From positions 2,356,001-2,420,000 of the forward strand of contig CP071493.1 of assembly GCA_017354895.1 (NCBI GenBank): DNA of 64,000 nt. The letters are read 5' to 3'. How positions within the stretch are numbered: the first letter of the stretch is position 1; each line of letters begins with the position of its first letter. The position numbers and the translations under genes are program-made. Below, piece after piece: positions 43,046-55,291 of the stretch. The notes under the pieces are model-generated. The model worked only from the letters and a program-made list of their open reading frames with translations. It did no database searches and was not told the DNA's origin. This DNA comes from Podospora comata (taxonomy: Eukaryota > Ascomycota > Sordariomycetes > Sordariales > Podosporaceae).

Positions 43046-44756
43046 TCAGACGCTCTGAGGATACACACTTGCAGGCTGCAAGGTTTGTTAGCTTTGCTCC
43101 AATCAAGCACTTGAAGGACATGTGTACATACCGGGCTGTTAAGGATTTGGTTGCGCTTGTTCCGCCCCTTCTTAATATGATTCTTGAGTGCATTAGAGTC
43201 AAGAGGTTTGAGGAGCTCAAAGCTGCAAAGAAGTTCGGTTGATACCGACATAACGGCACCCCAGTTGTCAAATTCGCCACAGTACTAGAAGAGTATCAGT
43301 TAGTATTAGTATATAAATCAAAAAGTTGTCGAGCTTAAAAACAACTCACGTTGGGAGCGCTGAAGACTGTGACGAGAACACGATCCGTGAAGAATTCATA
43401 GCCGTCTTCAACAACCATGTGGGCGCGACAAACAAGATCAAAGTCATTGGCGGCCAAAAAGTCAACGATGACCTTCTTCCCGAAGCAATAACTGACACCG
43501 CGTTCGTTTGACTCCCAGTCTGACTCCATGTCTGCCGGATCAGACCACAAAAGGTCGTTGAGCAAGCCGTAGTCAGGGACATCGGTAGGCCTAGCAATGT
43601 TCCTGATATCGTCCATGTGGCTGAGAGCCGGCGAAAGTCCTCCGTGGACACAGAAGATCTTGGCAGCGACGATAGCCGCAATGGGAAGCGTGTTGAACGT
43701 GTCGACGAATGTCTTCCAAATCTTCACGTTGCATCTCCGTTTGCACTCATCGTAGAACCCGTATACGCGCGTGACATTGGCACATTCGTGATTTCCACGC
43801 AGCAAGAAGAAGTTCTCGGGGTACTTGAGCTTGTAGCAGAGCAAAAGCAGGATGGTCTCCAGAGACTGCTTGCCACGATCCACGTAGTCGCCCAAGAACA
43901 GGTAGTTGGAGTTTGGGGGAAACCCGCACATCTCGAACATCCGAATCAGGTCGGTATACTGGCCGTGCACGTCTCCTACTATCTTGACGGGCGCGTCCAG
44001 CTCGAGAAGGGCGGGCTGGGAAAGGAAAACTTCCCGAGCCCGATGGCAGATCGCCGTGATTTCGGCATTCTTGAGACACACTCCTTTTGTGACTTTGCCG
44101 GCGTAGGCGGCATCGAGAAGGCGCTTGATGAAATCATCCAGGTCAATATCCTTGATCTCACTCATGGTGACTCCAGCATCTTCCTTTCCAGACTCATTGG
44201 GTGAGTTGTTGACCAAATTGACAGCGTCATCGCGCTTCACCAGGATGGACTGGCCCGCCGGTTGTGCAGGAAGGGCTGAACTGCCGGCACCTGAGGGCGG
44301 TTGGTCCGAAACGTGGTCCACCTCCCCGCTGGCCTGCGCAGCCGAGACATCGTGGTATCCCGCCTTCATGGACGCGGATTGTATCGGCGAGGGCGGCGGA
44401 AGGTCATCAGCCACAGGAGAAGTCGGCACGGCAGTATCGACCGATGACGGTGAGCTGGGGGACGGGATAGAATCGACACGTGAGACGCGTGACTGGGACG
44501 ATCTTGCGCTCCTGCCACCTGTAACATCCGCCTTTTCGTTCGCATCACCGTTCACAATGAGTGCCGAGCTCCTAGGACTGTCTGTCCTGTTGGACCCTGG
44601 GATCTTGGAGCGCAGGGAGCGAAAAGACCTAGATGACTCTCTGGTGTCGGACCTGCTGAACGAAGGATACGACTGGAAGCCCTCGGGGCCGGTCCGGTCG
44701 CCATTAGCGGCACCCTTGGCCGACGATCCGGACTCCTTGGAGGATTGGTTGCCCAT
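43046..44756 (-). CDS. ppz1: Serine/threonine protein phosphatase PPZ
   Basis: Three exons: 43350-44756, 43132-43284, 43046-43075 (introns 65 and 56 nt), 529 aa. The N terminus [10 protein letters not shown] is a myristoylation-type sequence followed by about 190 Ser-rich disordered residues. The catalytic domain contains all PPP metal-site motifs: [26 protein letters not shown] and [14 protein letters not shown], then [14 protein letters not shown], which spans the first intron. The short last exon adds PASVYPQSV. Known role of PPZ: control of potassium/sodium homeostasis, cell-wall integrity and cell cycle at the plasma membrane, inhibited by Hal3-type proteins. Catalytic domain length is normal. 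Confidence 0.97.
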
Positions 44757-47700
44757 GATTTCTCAATGTCAGAGAATTATAGCTCTTGAGATAGGGCCTG
44801 GACGGCGTGCACACGCGCGTGGTTCCGGGCAGGTCGCTCTTTGGCCAAGACCTACACAGCCTACCGCTGGCACCCGTCTAGAAGCGATTTGTAATTCTTG
44901 TTGTGCCCCTTGGTTCTAGGGAGGGTGGTAGAGTCTGTCGAGACAGGAAAGCAGTTGGGTGGCGGTGGTTGACCGACGTCCCGATGAGCTCTCCGTTTTC
45001 AACGATACCAAGGGAAGACAGTGGAAAGGTGTTGGTAAGAGCGGGGACGGTGGTCGAGGCACGGCGGAGACTCCGGTCAGTCAGCGGTGTCGGATCTATC
45101 GGGGTCGGACAAAGGCCGACGGATAACGGATGACGGATGGTCCGGTCGGTAGCACGTCGAATCCGGGGTGAGTGGAGGTGAAAATGGTCTTTCGAGGTAT
45201 TGCTATGATGTCAGCCTTGTCCGCGCAGCACACGACCAGCAGCAGCAGCGATAATATTCCCAAGAAGAGACGCGAGCCAATTCTTGGGTGAGCTGGATGA
45301 AGGAAAAAAAAAAGGAATTGTGGGGATATAGACGGGGGAAGGTTTAAGTTCTCGTTTGTGGAAAAAATGAAAGAACCTACGGCCGATAAGAGGGCAACCG
45401 AGACGGAGCGACCAGGAAAAAACTAGGCCGCCAAGGATGGAGGTGTGAGAACGGGGCCAGGCACAGTCCAACCGACTAGGGACTTGATATTTCGCTTCAA
45501 GGAGAAGGGCGGGCTTGCTGGTGAAGAGAGCGGGCGGTAGAGTGGTTTAGTGTGACGTGCTCGTAGGTTAAAAGGATGTGCTGCTCTGGCACGATAGACC
45601 GATGTTGCCGGTGGAGCGAGGCTTGCCACTGCTGCGTTGATGGGTTGATGGGCTTGCCACGGGGGTCAGTACACATCACACGCTCACTCGGTAGGGATGA
45701 GAGAGCGTTTGGCGGAGCGAACCGTGTGCGTAAGTAGGAGAAGGTTTTCACGGGAACAGATGAAGTGGGCGGCGGGAATGGGGGAAGGCTGCTTGATTGA
45801 TGACGATGCGGCTGTCGAGTGAAAGATGGGCGCTTTGACACGGTGGTCTGCCGCAGAGTCAATTGGGCGTCTGGGTCGCTCCGACCTCCAGGTTGCTGGA
45901 TCCAAACACGACTGACTTGGGCCCTAGGCAGGGGATGGGAAAGAGCAGTACAACAGGATCACGAATGGCAATTGCAGGTTAAACGTCGTGCGAAGATGTC
46001 GGAAAGCTTCTGTACTGCGCTGAAGGTGCTCAGAAGGCAGTGGGCGAGGCACCGCGAACAGGCACGTGCCTTTCTCAGTGTGGGGCACACATCAAGGCGA
46101 CCTTTGGCTGTCAGGTTCTGGACGCAAGATGCTGCCCCGCGCTGATGCATCTCTGACAATGCCGCTTCCAGTTTCCATCCCTACCATCTGCGTACAACTT
46201 GATATCAGACACACCAAAACGGTTTCCTTACGTATCGATATCCTGCCGCCCAGCCAGCAAAGCTGTCGCAATCAAGAATGCCAGAAAGACAAGACCTGCA
46301 TCCAAGACTGAGGGGGGCTCGGCAGCTGGGCATCCAGGGGAGCAGCCCCCTATTTCTCTTAGCTACCAGCTTTTTCTTGGGGATCACCTGTCCCTCCATC
46401 AGGAGAGACACAGCCCGACACCGTCTCACCCCGTTGTTTCTGCCAAGAAGGTTGGAAGAACTCTAAACATCTTCTATGTCACAATACGTGCAGTGTGGGG
46501 GATAGACGGGGGGCACACCCTCACCTCGAGATGGACGGGCGATGATCTTGAGCAAGGCACGGGCGGGGCGACGCTCAGCGGATGCTGTGCGATGCAACTC
46601 CTTCCGCTTGATGAGACATCGAGATGTGTGCCCAATTGCGGGCCTCTGTGGGCCGGGGTTGATATCTTTGGATCCGCCAGTCAGGAACTGGTTTCAGTTT
46701 GCTTTCCCAGCCCATTGCATCTGTTCAACCACCTGACCGTGTTTTTTCCCATGGCTGTCCTGTTGTTGGGAAGCGGTGTACTGCAGCTGGCGCACATATC
46801 CGTCACTCGACAAGACAGAGTTTTTCTGGGCACAGGCCATGATTCGACCACTGTCCCCCATCTTGAAATGCATGGCCTTCTGACCCTAGATTCCCGTCAA
46901 GCTGCCGCTGGTGGATGCGATGCGTGGGGGAGAGACATGCCTCTGCATTCCGGGGAAGACTTGATGTGAAAGTGACCAGCGCATTGGCAATGTTGAAGAA
47001 GCCGTCATCGTGGCAGTAAGCATTTCGCTCTCGGGGACCTCAATGAGGCAAAACAGGCATCTCTGCCTGCTGGGCATGAATGCTTGAAGAGGCTCTGACA
47101 GTTTGTGCCAGAGAATGACCATCACTTGGTCAATAGATGGTGAAAGACAAAACTCGGTATGCCAAGTTGTCAACGGCCGGACCCGATCCGGACCCGGGAT
47201 TTTCGATGCCACCATCGAAACAGCCGGCCGGTCTTGGTCCCACCAAGCCCGACCGGCTTGTCCTCCGATCTGAACTCTGCTGCCACCAAACTCACCGCTC
47301 GCCTGCTTGGTTTGTCATCTCTTGGCACTCGGTCGTCATCGGGCCAGACCCGAAAAACTAGCCCATGCCTCCCCGTTGTCTGTTCCGTCAGGGTGGGAAC
47401 GACTCCGTACTTGTTCCAAATTTAGCTTGCTGCCCAGCCACCAGCCACCACCGTTTTCGCACGTTTTCGGCAGTGTAGCGCATCCCACTTCGGTCACCAG
47501 CCACCAAGATATCGTCAACACCACAGGTCCATCCACTATTCGTACAGCCCAGTGTGGCAATGTACTCAGGAGAGAGTGCAATCCGGTGATTGTTTTGGAG
47601 ATCATGGGTATGCAAACTCGAGATGGAGCGTTGTCTGAATCGTCCATCATCACGAGGCTGGGAGCGGATCAGCTTTTATCCCATGGTTGAGGCTGAACTG

Positions 47701-49030
47701 GGTGCATGCAAGTTTAGAGTTTTCCACTAACGACTATATCCACTAACAAGCTCCGCCTTCAGCTGGCGTCAGCCATCAGATCCCCCACCTGCTCCAATTG
47801 CGCTGATGCCATCAGAACCGATACCGTAGTTGCAAACCATTAAGGTCCTTCAGGCTTTCTTATCCTCTTGTTCTGTTTCGCCCAGCTCGCGTCACTTCAG
47901 GCCTTTTGACAATTGCAACCGAATACGGCAACTGTGGCCGTTACGTCCACGCGTCGTATAACCTCATTGCGGGGTAGGCCCCGAGTCCAATTGCCAATGA
48001 GACGAACCTACAGACAAAGGTCCCTGAAGATCTACATGCCATGAATCGTCCCCCCGAAGCTGTTGCCTTGATTTTGTGGTTCAAATGTCAATCTGGTAAA
48101 GAGTTTGAAAGCCCATCATCTTGGCCATCCAAACCAACGGGAGCACTCCCGTCCGGCTGTACTCATGTTGAGGTGGCTACCGTTTCCGGTCAAAACATTT
48201 TCACTTTCACGGCCGCAGCTGGGCTGGAACTACTGGCTGACTGGGACAAACAAACAGTTTGAGGCGGCCGGTTTACTGGCCATTGGGTATCAAGTTGAGT
48301 GAAGAACTACAAGGCTCGGGGTGCTCTAGATGGAACTTCCTATTTCCGGGATGCAAGAAGAACGCCACACTTCTTTTTCTAGAGATCTGCAAATCTCATA
48401 CCAAGCGAATGTGGGAGCCTCTGCGAAAATGAGGATCAGACTTTATCAGATCTGTGTTTCGTCCCTTGAAGGGTGAGCAATGCGCAGCTCAGGATTTCCC
48501 GGGTGCTACTCTTGGGGCCTTGGCTGCTGGGAGGCCTGGGAAAAGAGCTTCTTTGAGGGGTCCAAGGGCTGAAGATTCCCGCAGACGAGGACAAAACAGT
48601 GGGCCATTTCGTCACCCGCATGGAGGCGGAGACTGCGCCACCCGGCCCATTGGCACAGCCTTTTGCTAGCCTGCCATTCCTGTTGCTAGCAACCCTACCG
48701 GGTCGTAAGCAGGGCGAGTTGTCTTGCATCCGTGGGTTGACCCTTCCCTTTTATTTATCTTGCGACCACCCCTCTTCCTAACCTTCTACTACTCCGTCAT
48801 TCTGCATCTACATTCTGTGTGATTTTTTTTCACTCATTTTCCCCTCCACCATTTTCAAGAGGGATATCAGAGGACCATCTCGCTATCGACTATCGTTAAC
48901 GAAACCTTCAGGCTAACGTCGACCTCACCCCACCTCGCCGTTGCCAAAACCCAAAACCGCCCAACCCAACCCCTCGTTATATCTGCAAACAACCCTTTCT
49001 CGAGAGGACAGCACCACAACATCAGTCAAA
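44757..49030. other. Gene-poor stretch, 4.3 kb, between divergent ppz1 and the Sur7-like gene
   Basis: The largest interval without a supported gene. It must contain the ppz1 promoter and probably a long leader (regulatory genes in filamentous fungi often have leaders over 1 kb) and the promoter of the Sur7-like gene, with a pyrimidine-rich leader at 48761-48860. ORFs of up to 256 codons (46199-46969 plus) show no domain. No repeats or RNA genes recognised. Confidence 0.4.
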
Positions 49031-50050
49031 ATGGCCAACTTTGGGCGCGTCGTCTGCGTCGCCCTCCCCTTTTTACTAACCCTCGCCTCCCTCATATCCC
49101 TCCTCGTTGCCGGCCTCGCGGGCGTAGCCGATAAGTCGTTGTACATGTTTCAAGTAAACACAACCAACCTCTCCATCGACCCCCTCACAGCCGCCAACCT
49201 CATCTCCAAAGCCACCGGCGGCAAGGATGTCGAGACGGTCTTCAACGATGCCGTAAACGACGCCCTCAACACCCGCCAGGACACCCAAACCACCAACATC
49301 ACCGCCGCCGATCTTTCTCTCTATGACCTCTACGACGTTGGGCTTTGGGGCTACTGCTACACGCCTCAGAATGGCTCAAGAGAGTGCACCAGGCCCGCCT
49401 TTGACTGGGCTACTAACGTTCTGAACACCACCACTGGCGACCTCAACTCCATGTTGACCCTCACTGGTCAAAACGTCACCCTGCCCAAGGAAATCACCGA
49501 CGCGGTCAAGGCCTTCTCTACCGTCTCAAAATGGACCCAAGTCGTCTTTATCATCTCCTACGTCGCCCTTGGCGTAGCTCTCTTCTTTGGCCTGTTTGCC
49601 AACTGTTCCAGGGCATTTAGTTGCATCACCTGGCTGCTCGCCGCTTTCGCCGCCGTTGCCGTCTGCGCCAGTGCCGCGCTCGCGACTGCCACCGCTGTCG
49701 TGGTCGTCGGAGCGGTAGAGGGCTCGGCTAAGATCTATGGTGTTCGCGCCGACTTTAACACGAGGTTCCTGGCCGCGGTGTGGATCGCTGCCGCGTTCGC
49801 TCTTGCGGCGGCGCTGTTCTGGGTGTTTACCATTTGCTGCTGTGCGCCCGAGAAGAGGAGCGGTCACAAGAGGAACAGGAGCAGTGATGAGGGGGAGAAG
49901 CTTATGGGTACCGGGCCGTACCAGAGGTTGGATCAACCACAGGGGTATCAAGGTTATCAGCAGCAGTGGCCTGCAGCTACCGCTGGGAATGGGGGGTATG
50001 GAAGGCAGACGGGCGGTGCGTATGAGCCGTATTCTCATAGCAGGGTTTAA
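49031..50050 (+). CDS. SUR7/PalI family plasma-membrane protein
   Basis: Single exon, 339 aa, starting at ATG 49031 (MANFGRVVCVALPFLLTLASL); the frame is open upstream but without a better ATG. Layout: first membrane helix at 8-28, a large external loop with several N-x-T/S sites and the family motif GLWGYCYTPQNG followed by a second Cys, then three helices (about 180-200, 207-230, 250-275), a Cys cluster (ICCCAPEK) and a Gln/Gly/Tyr-rich cytosolic tail. Sur7 proteins organise eisosome-associated membrane domains; PalI relatives act in pH sensing. The short C terminus here fits Sur7-like members better than PalI. Confidence 0.9.
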   Translation: MANFGRVVCVALPFLLTLASLISLLVAGLAGVADKSLYMFQVNTTNLSIDPLTAANLISKATGGKDVETVFNDAVNDALNTRQDTQTTNITAADLSLYDLYDVGLWGYCYTPQNGSRECTRPAFDWATNVLNTTTGDLNSMLTLTGQNVTLPKEITDAVKAFSTVSKWTQVVFIISYVALGVALFFGLFANCSRAFSCITWLLAAFAAVAVCASAALATATAVVVVGAVEGSAKIYGVRADFNTRFLAAVWIAAAFALAAALFWVFTICCCAPEKRSGHKRNRSSDEGEKLMGTGPYQRLDQPQGYQGYQQQWPAATAGNGGYGRQTGGAYEPYSHSRV

Positions 50051-51458
50051 GGGGATTTAGGGGAGGTTTTCTTTTTTTGTGTCTATTGTTTACCTGATGA
50101 GCAAGCATTAATTGGGCGTTTTTCGGGATGGTTGTGCTTTGGCTCATCATCATGGGTTTATTGGGCGGGTTAAAGGAAGGCAGGGCTCGGGGATAGAGTC
50201 GGGTGGGCTTATGATTGATATGATACCCCAGCTATTCAAAGTATTGGGTAAATTCTTTTTACGCTTTTTTGTATCTTGGTTTTTGATCATCGTGGTGATC
50301 TTTGGTAGAGGAAAAATTTAGGATGGTCATTGTTTCATAACCCAACTTTGATAAGTTCCTGCCTCGTGGCTTCATATTTCCAAACTTTGTGAATACATTT
50401 TGCTACGGGGTATGCTTGAGATAATCTCACTATGATCGCCTGGTGAGGATTGATTCTGCTCATCCTAGGAGTTTGCCTCCACTGTGGTACGCGCAATTCC
50501 ACCGCACATTTCACTCAGCTCGCCTGGTGTTGGGCCAGGTTGGGCTTGCCCAGAAGGTTAGGTGTGTGTGGGCTTGGGCTCGAGGGTCCAGTGGGAAAGG
50601 TCCCAGATACATGAAACACGGGGTTGGGTGCTGGGCAAGGTCTGGGCTTGCATATAAGCCCGGGCTTCAGGTAGGAATGTGGCTCAGCAAAAGATGGGAC
50701 CTTTGGTGGGTGGATGTTGCTTACGTCTGCCTTGCGGGCGGGGATGGGTTTGTGGAAGTGAGGTGATAGGTGACGATGAGGCTTGAGATTGGACTGGGGG
50801 AGTACCGGATTCTGAGTATTACGCGGCCGAAGAAGGAACACGGACGCTGTCTAACATCGTGTGCGAGGCTGTACCCATTAAGGATATCTCTGCAATGGGA
50901 GGGTTCATGTAAGATTTAGCATCGAATCTGTCGTGGTTGTTCAGATGTTATATGGTATCTGGTAAAGCCTGGGTCAAGTGTGAGGCATGTCGATGTGTAC
51001 ACAAAGCAATTTACCCAGACTAAACAACGGTATGAAAATCAGTCCAACAAATAAAATAAAGCAATGTTGCCTACTCAGCTCTCTAACCCACTAATTCTCT
51101 AATCCACTATTCCACTACCTTGATACCTGGTCCCATGTAGATACAATACAGCCTTTACACAACCATCCTATTTGGCCCACCCACCCTTCCTATACCCCAC
51201 CGCCCCCCCTTCACCACCCTGCTTTGTAGAATGCATCACCTCTCTACCCACCCCAATATCAACCGCCAATCCCTTAGTGTCAAGCAATTCCATCAAGCTC
51301 CTTTCCCCCCGTACAGTGCTAATTATCCTCTCATCAAGCCATGATGATTCTCCAAGTAAACTTGCAACAAATGACTTTACCACGCAGCCTCACGCCTTCA
51401 TCATCAGCCTCGGCCCCCTAGTCACCCTCGGCCTCGATTCGGGGAAAGAGAAAAATTC
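50051..51458. other. Intergenic, 1.4 kb, convergent
   Basis: 3' flanks of the Sur7-like gene and KMT6. The ORFs here are short, and those running into 51459 are antisense shadows of the KMT6 acidic tail. Confidence 0.45.
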
Positions 51459-54400
51459 CTACTCCTTCTCATCCCTATATCTCCAGGGCTTTTGCCTCTT
51501 TCTCGACCCACGGACGCTGTCGTCGTCGTCATCATCGTCGTCCTCGTCCCCTTCGTTGTCGTCATCGTCGTATCTCCCCCCACCTCTCCCATTCACCACC
51601 GACTGGTCAGAGTGGGAGGAGGTAGAAGAGTCGATCGGTTGGAAGATGCTCTGTCTATACAGCCCCGCACTGTTGTTTCTGTTGGACTGAACATGTGACT
51701 CAAAATCGCGGTGGTGTTCACCGTCACCTGACGGGCTCTGAGCCTCCTCCTCGAAGTTGGAGGCCTTGCGCTTCTTACCCGCCGCTGTGGTAGAGATGGA
51801 GTTTGAGAGCGTTGAGGGCCCGGGGCGAGAAAACCGGTTGCAGTAGGCGAGTGGGTGATCTTCGGAGTCGGTGCCATGCCTTCCGATATTGTTGATGGAT
51901 TTCTCGCTGCTGTTGCTAGGACTAGTAGTGCTGCTGCCGGGACTCGTCTTTCCAATCTTGCTGCTGCTGGTAGTCTTAGCGGTGCCAGGTCGATGCTTTG
52001 GTTTGCGCCCTGCGCCAGGTCGTGCGCCCCCTCTCTTAGAGATTTTCTTCACGGGTTCCTGACCAGGGCCGCTAACTGCGCCATTGGCGCCAAATGCCGT
52101 GCTGGCATATCGGTGTTTGGAGATGCGCCGTCGTGAAGGAGTTTCTTCTAGGGCCCCGCTCTCGCCTTGACTATCACTAATCTCGGTGGCGTGTTGGTAT
52201 TCGCCGGTTTCCTCAGGCGGCTGTGCTTGTTTTTTCTTACGACCAGCACCAGGCCTTGCTCCGCCTCGTTTACCACGTTGCTTCTTGTTAGGGGTCTCCC
52301 CATAGTCCACACCATCTTCATCATCTTGCCGGCGGCGTAACTCGTCAAAGAACAACTCATCGTCACTGCCTCGATAGTCCAAATGCCGGCTCGACTTGGA
52401 TGTGGTTTTGCGGGGGGCAGCACGTTGAGCGCCTCCTTTGCGCTTCGGCGCGCCATTCCCGCTGCCCTTTTCCTTCCCACCGCTCTCTCGTGACTCTACG
52501 AGCTTCTTGGTCAAGTTAGGGAAGTTGTCACCGTAGTTAAAGAATAACTCCTCCCCGGCCTTGATGTCACGAAGTGCCGAGAACTTGATGCGGAACTCAT
52601 GGTTGACATACATGATTTTTGGGGTGATGTTGCAGGTGTCGTTGGCATGGTTGATGTACCGGCTGAGGTTCCCATAAATGGCCGCGTCCACCCATATGCC
52701 CTCCTGCTCAAGAAGCGTGAAAAGATATGAAATCTTGTTCTCCTCGTCAAACACGTCACCGCGGCGATTCTCGCGGCGAACGCCCTCGTCGTGGCTAATA
52801 AGTTCGCCAGTGTACTCAATGATAAACTCGTCCTGCGCTATATCCTCCGCAGCAAAGAGACCATATCCACAGCCCTCCAGCTGGGAGGAACCTATCACGA
52901 CCGCCTTGGTGGCGCCGCGTTGCATGGGTACATTCTGACACCCCGTCGAATGAAGCTGTTCATCGTAGGCGTTCTCAGGATCAGCTCTCTCCTCCGCTCC
53001 ACATCCCTTGCAAAGGACAGGGTCGCATTCCCGGTTGAGTTGAACACAGATACACGGCTTCCCCTCTTTCTGGCGTTGGATACATGTCTTGCCTAGCGAA
53101 TGGCAGGCGCACCCAGTAAACTTGAGGGCACATGTTTCTGCCGTACATAAGCAGAATCGCTCGCAGAGGACGGGGTGTCTCCCCTTGGATGCACATTGGC
53201 AGCCGTTCGCAGCCGTACACGCACCCTCGTGATGGCAGGGCGTCCATATTTCCCGTAGCGAATGCTCGTGCGTGACAGTTGCATCTTCCCAACCACTCAA
53301 TAGCTGCTTCTTTCTCCGATCATACCACGTAACTGGCTTGGGTCCCTTGACGGTCTCAAAAGCCTCGGGGACAGCAGGAAGTGCCAGGCTGAGCTCCCTG
53401 AATTTGCGATGTACATCCCAGCAGGGCCGGTTCAGCACAGCAGCAACAAAACACTGCGGCATGAGGGACGAGCTGTAGCCCAGAGTCGCAAACACCTGCT
53501 CAAGGACCGTGACCTCGTTTCCAGACCATGGCTTTTCCACATAACCTGGTTTCCCGGCATCGTGAGTGTGATAGCAGGAATTCCGGCAAGGTTGGGGATT
53601 TGATTTCAAGACAAGGCTTGATTGCTTGCTTGAGTGGTCTTGAAGTTGTGCCATCCACTTAGCCCGCAGAGCAGATGCAACACCGCCGATTTCATCGAGA
53701 GACAAGCACCGCTTCTGATTGTCTCCATCGATTTCACCGTGCTCACAGTCATGACTGAAACAGATCAGACAGCCCAACGCCGAGTAGCTCCCCAGAGATT
53801 CCACAACCTTTTGCGTCAGCTCTCTATTCTGATGCCTTTGGGCACTCGGCGTATTCTTGGTCTTCCTGTTGTCCAAGATAGGCTCCACGGCCTTGTCTAG
53901 CTTCAAGACATCACTGAGGGTGATGGGTCTCTGGTTCTTGGGGTCACTAAAGACTTTGTCAAAAGCTTCGGTGAAGAGCTTGGCTGCTCTAGAACCACGG
54001 GGTGACCCAGCACCTTCGTTGTATGTGTCAAGAAGGTGGCTCCTCTGTTGCGGGGTGATGGCATCATCGCTCTCTGGCTGGCTTGCCATGTAGCGGATGA
54101 GAGTGGTTTTGGTGCAGCCGTCAATGGCTAGCCTCTCCAACCACGGCTCCAGGTAGGTTGATAAGATAGCTGCGTATTCATTCTGCGCTCTCTTGGCCAG
54201 CCTCTGTACCCGACCAAGGGCTTTGAAGCCAGACAACTTATCAAGAGTCTCCAGTTCATTGAGCCACTCGGCGTACCTCTTTTCCTCAGCCGAGTTCGGG
54301 TCAACATCACGAAGATGTGGCACAAAGTTTAGCATGGAATTTGGCGCAAGAATATTTTTGCGAATTTCAACATGATGAAACCTGTATCGTGGGACACTTT

Positions 54401-55291
54401 GCCTGTCTGAGGCGATGCACACAACAGGGAAATCGATATGTTTCCCGTGTGCTCTTATGGCTTTCCCTTGCTCGCCACTATGTTGCTTTTCGGGGGTTAG
54501 AGAGATGCTCGGCAAAGAGGGTTATCAGAACTAACCTTGAATTTGAGAGTCATAGTCTCTATTTCATTCCCAGACGATTCATCATGGTCAACCGTGAGAG
54601 GTTTCATATCGGCGAACGCATCCACAGAGCTAATGTGTTGAGGCTTGGGCGCATTTCTCTCGTCTTCATCAAGCAGAAAGTGAACGAGATGCGCATGATC
54701 CTCGCTGACCTCATTCACAAAGGACCTGAGGATGTCGGCAATGGAGTCTACTGTCCAATCGTCGACCTTTTGTGGCGTCATTGATTTTGGCGTCTCGTGG
54801 CCTCTGAACTCTGAGAGTTGGAGCGAAAGTGAAGTTTGCGACTGCGGGGTCGGGTGCTGGGCCGTATTTTTGAGAGTTGGCGACTGTGAATCCCGAATCT
54901 CGTCCCGTGTTGAAAATCGCATTATTGACTTTGATGGTGTTCCATCCAGCCCTGACTTGCTCTTAGCCACTGGTGACCCATTGGGAGTCCGCCTTCTACT
55001 TGCAGGCGCGGATGTGGCTGTAGCATCAGATAAAGAGGAGGGACTAGGCCCTCTACTAGCTTTCACATGTTGCGGAGCCGAGTTCCGCGCATGATGATGG
55101 GGCCGCTCAGACACATGGGGTTGTGAAGCTGGTTGTGATCGCAGCCGGTCGTCGTTGTGAGGGTGGTTCAAGGTCGTTGTCCTGACACCAGTTTCGTCGG
55201 CTACACCATCGCCACCTTCACTCCCCCCATCTTCACTAGCTGAGGTCGAATCCGCCGTCAAATCCACCACAATTCTCCCGGACGAGACCAT
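51459..55291 (-). CDS. kmt6: KMT6/EZH2: PRC2 catalytic subunit, H3K27 methyltransferase
   Basis: Two exons, 54536-55291 and 51459-54485 (50-nt intron, GTTAGT...AAAAG, phase 0), 1260 aa. The first ATG in frame is at 55291 (MVSSGRIVVDLTADSTS). A disordered N terminus is followed by SANT-like and EZH regions (CLICFSHDCEHG, NSCYHTHDAG), a Cys-rich CXC pre-SET domain at about 668-747 (TPCHHEGACTAANGCQC...), and the SET domain at about 778-906. The SET domain has GCGYGLFAAEDI, EFIIEYTGELI, RYINHAND and EELFFNYGDN (catalytic Tyr). Known role: H3K27 methylation for facultative heterochromatin with EED and SUZ12. Unlike animal EZH2, where SET ends the protein, about 350 residues follow. They include two GGARPGAGRK AT-hook-like repeats and a tract of about 20 acidic residues. 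Confidence 0.97.

Noticed and set aside
44125-44919. 264-codon plus-strand ORF over the ppz1 N terminus
   Set aside because: Antisense shadow of the GC-rich ppz1 exon on the minus strand; no family features.
46199-46969. 256-codon plus-strand ORF in the gene-poor stretch
   Set aside because: Composition looks random, with no domain and no splice-supported extension; not enough to call a gene.
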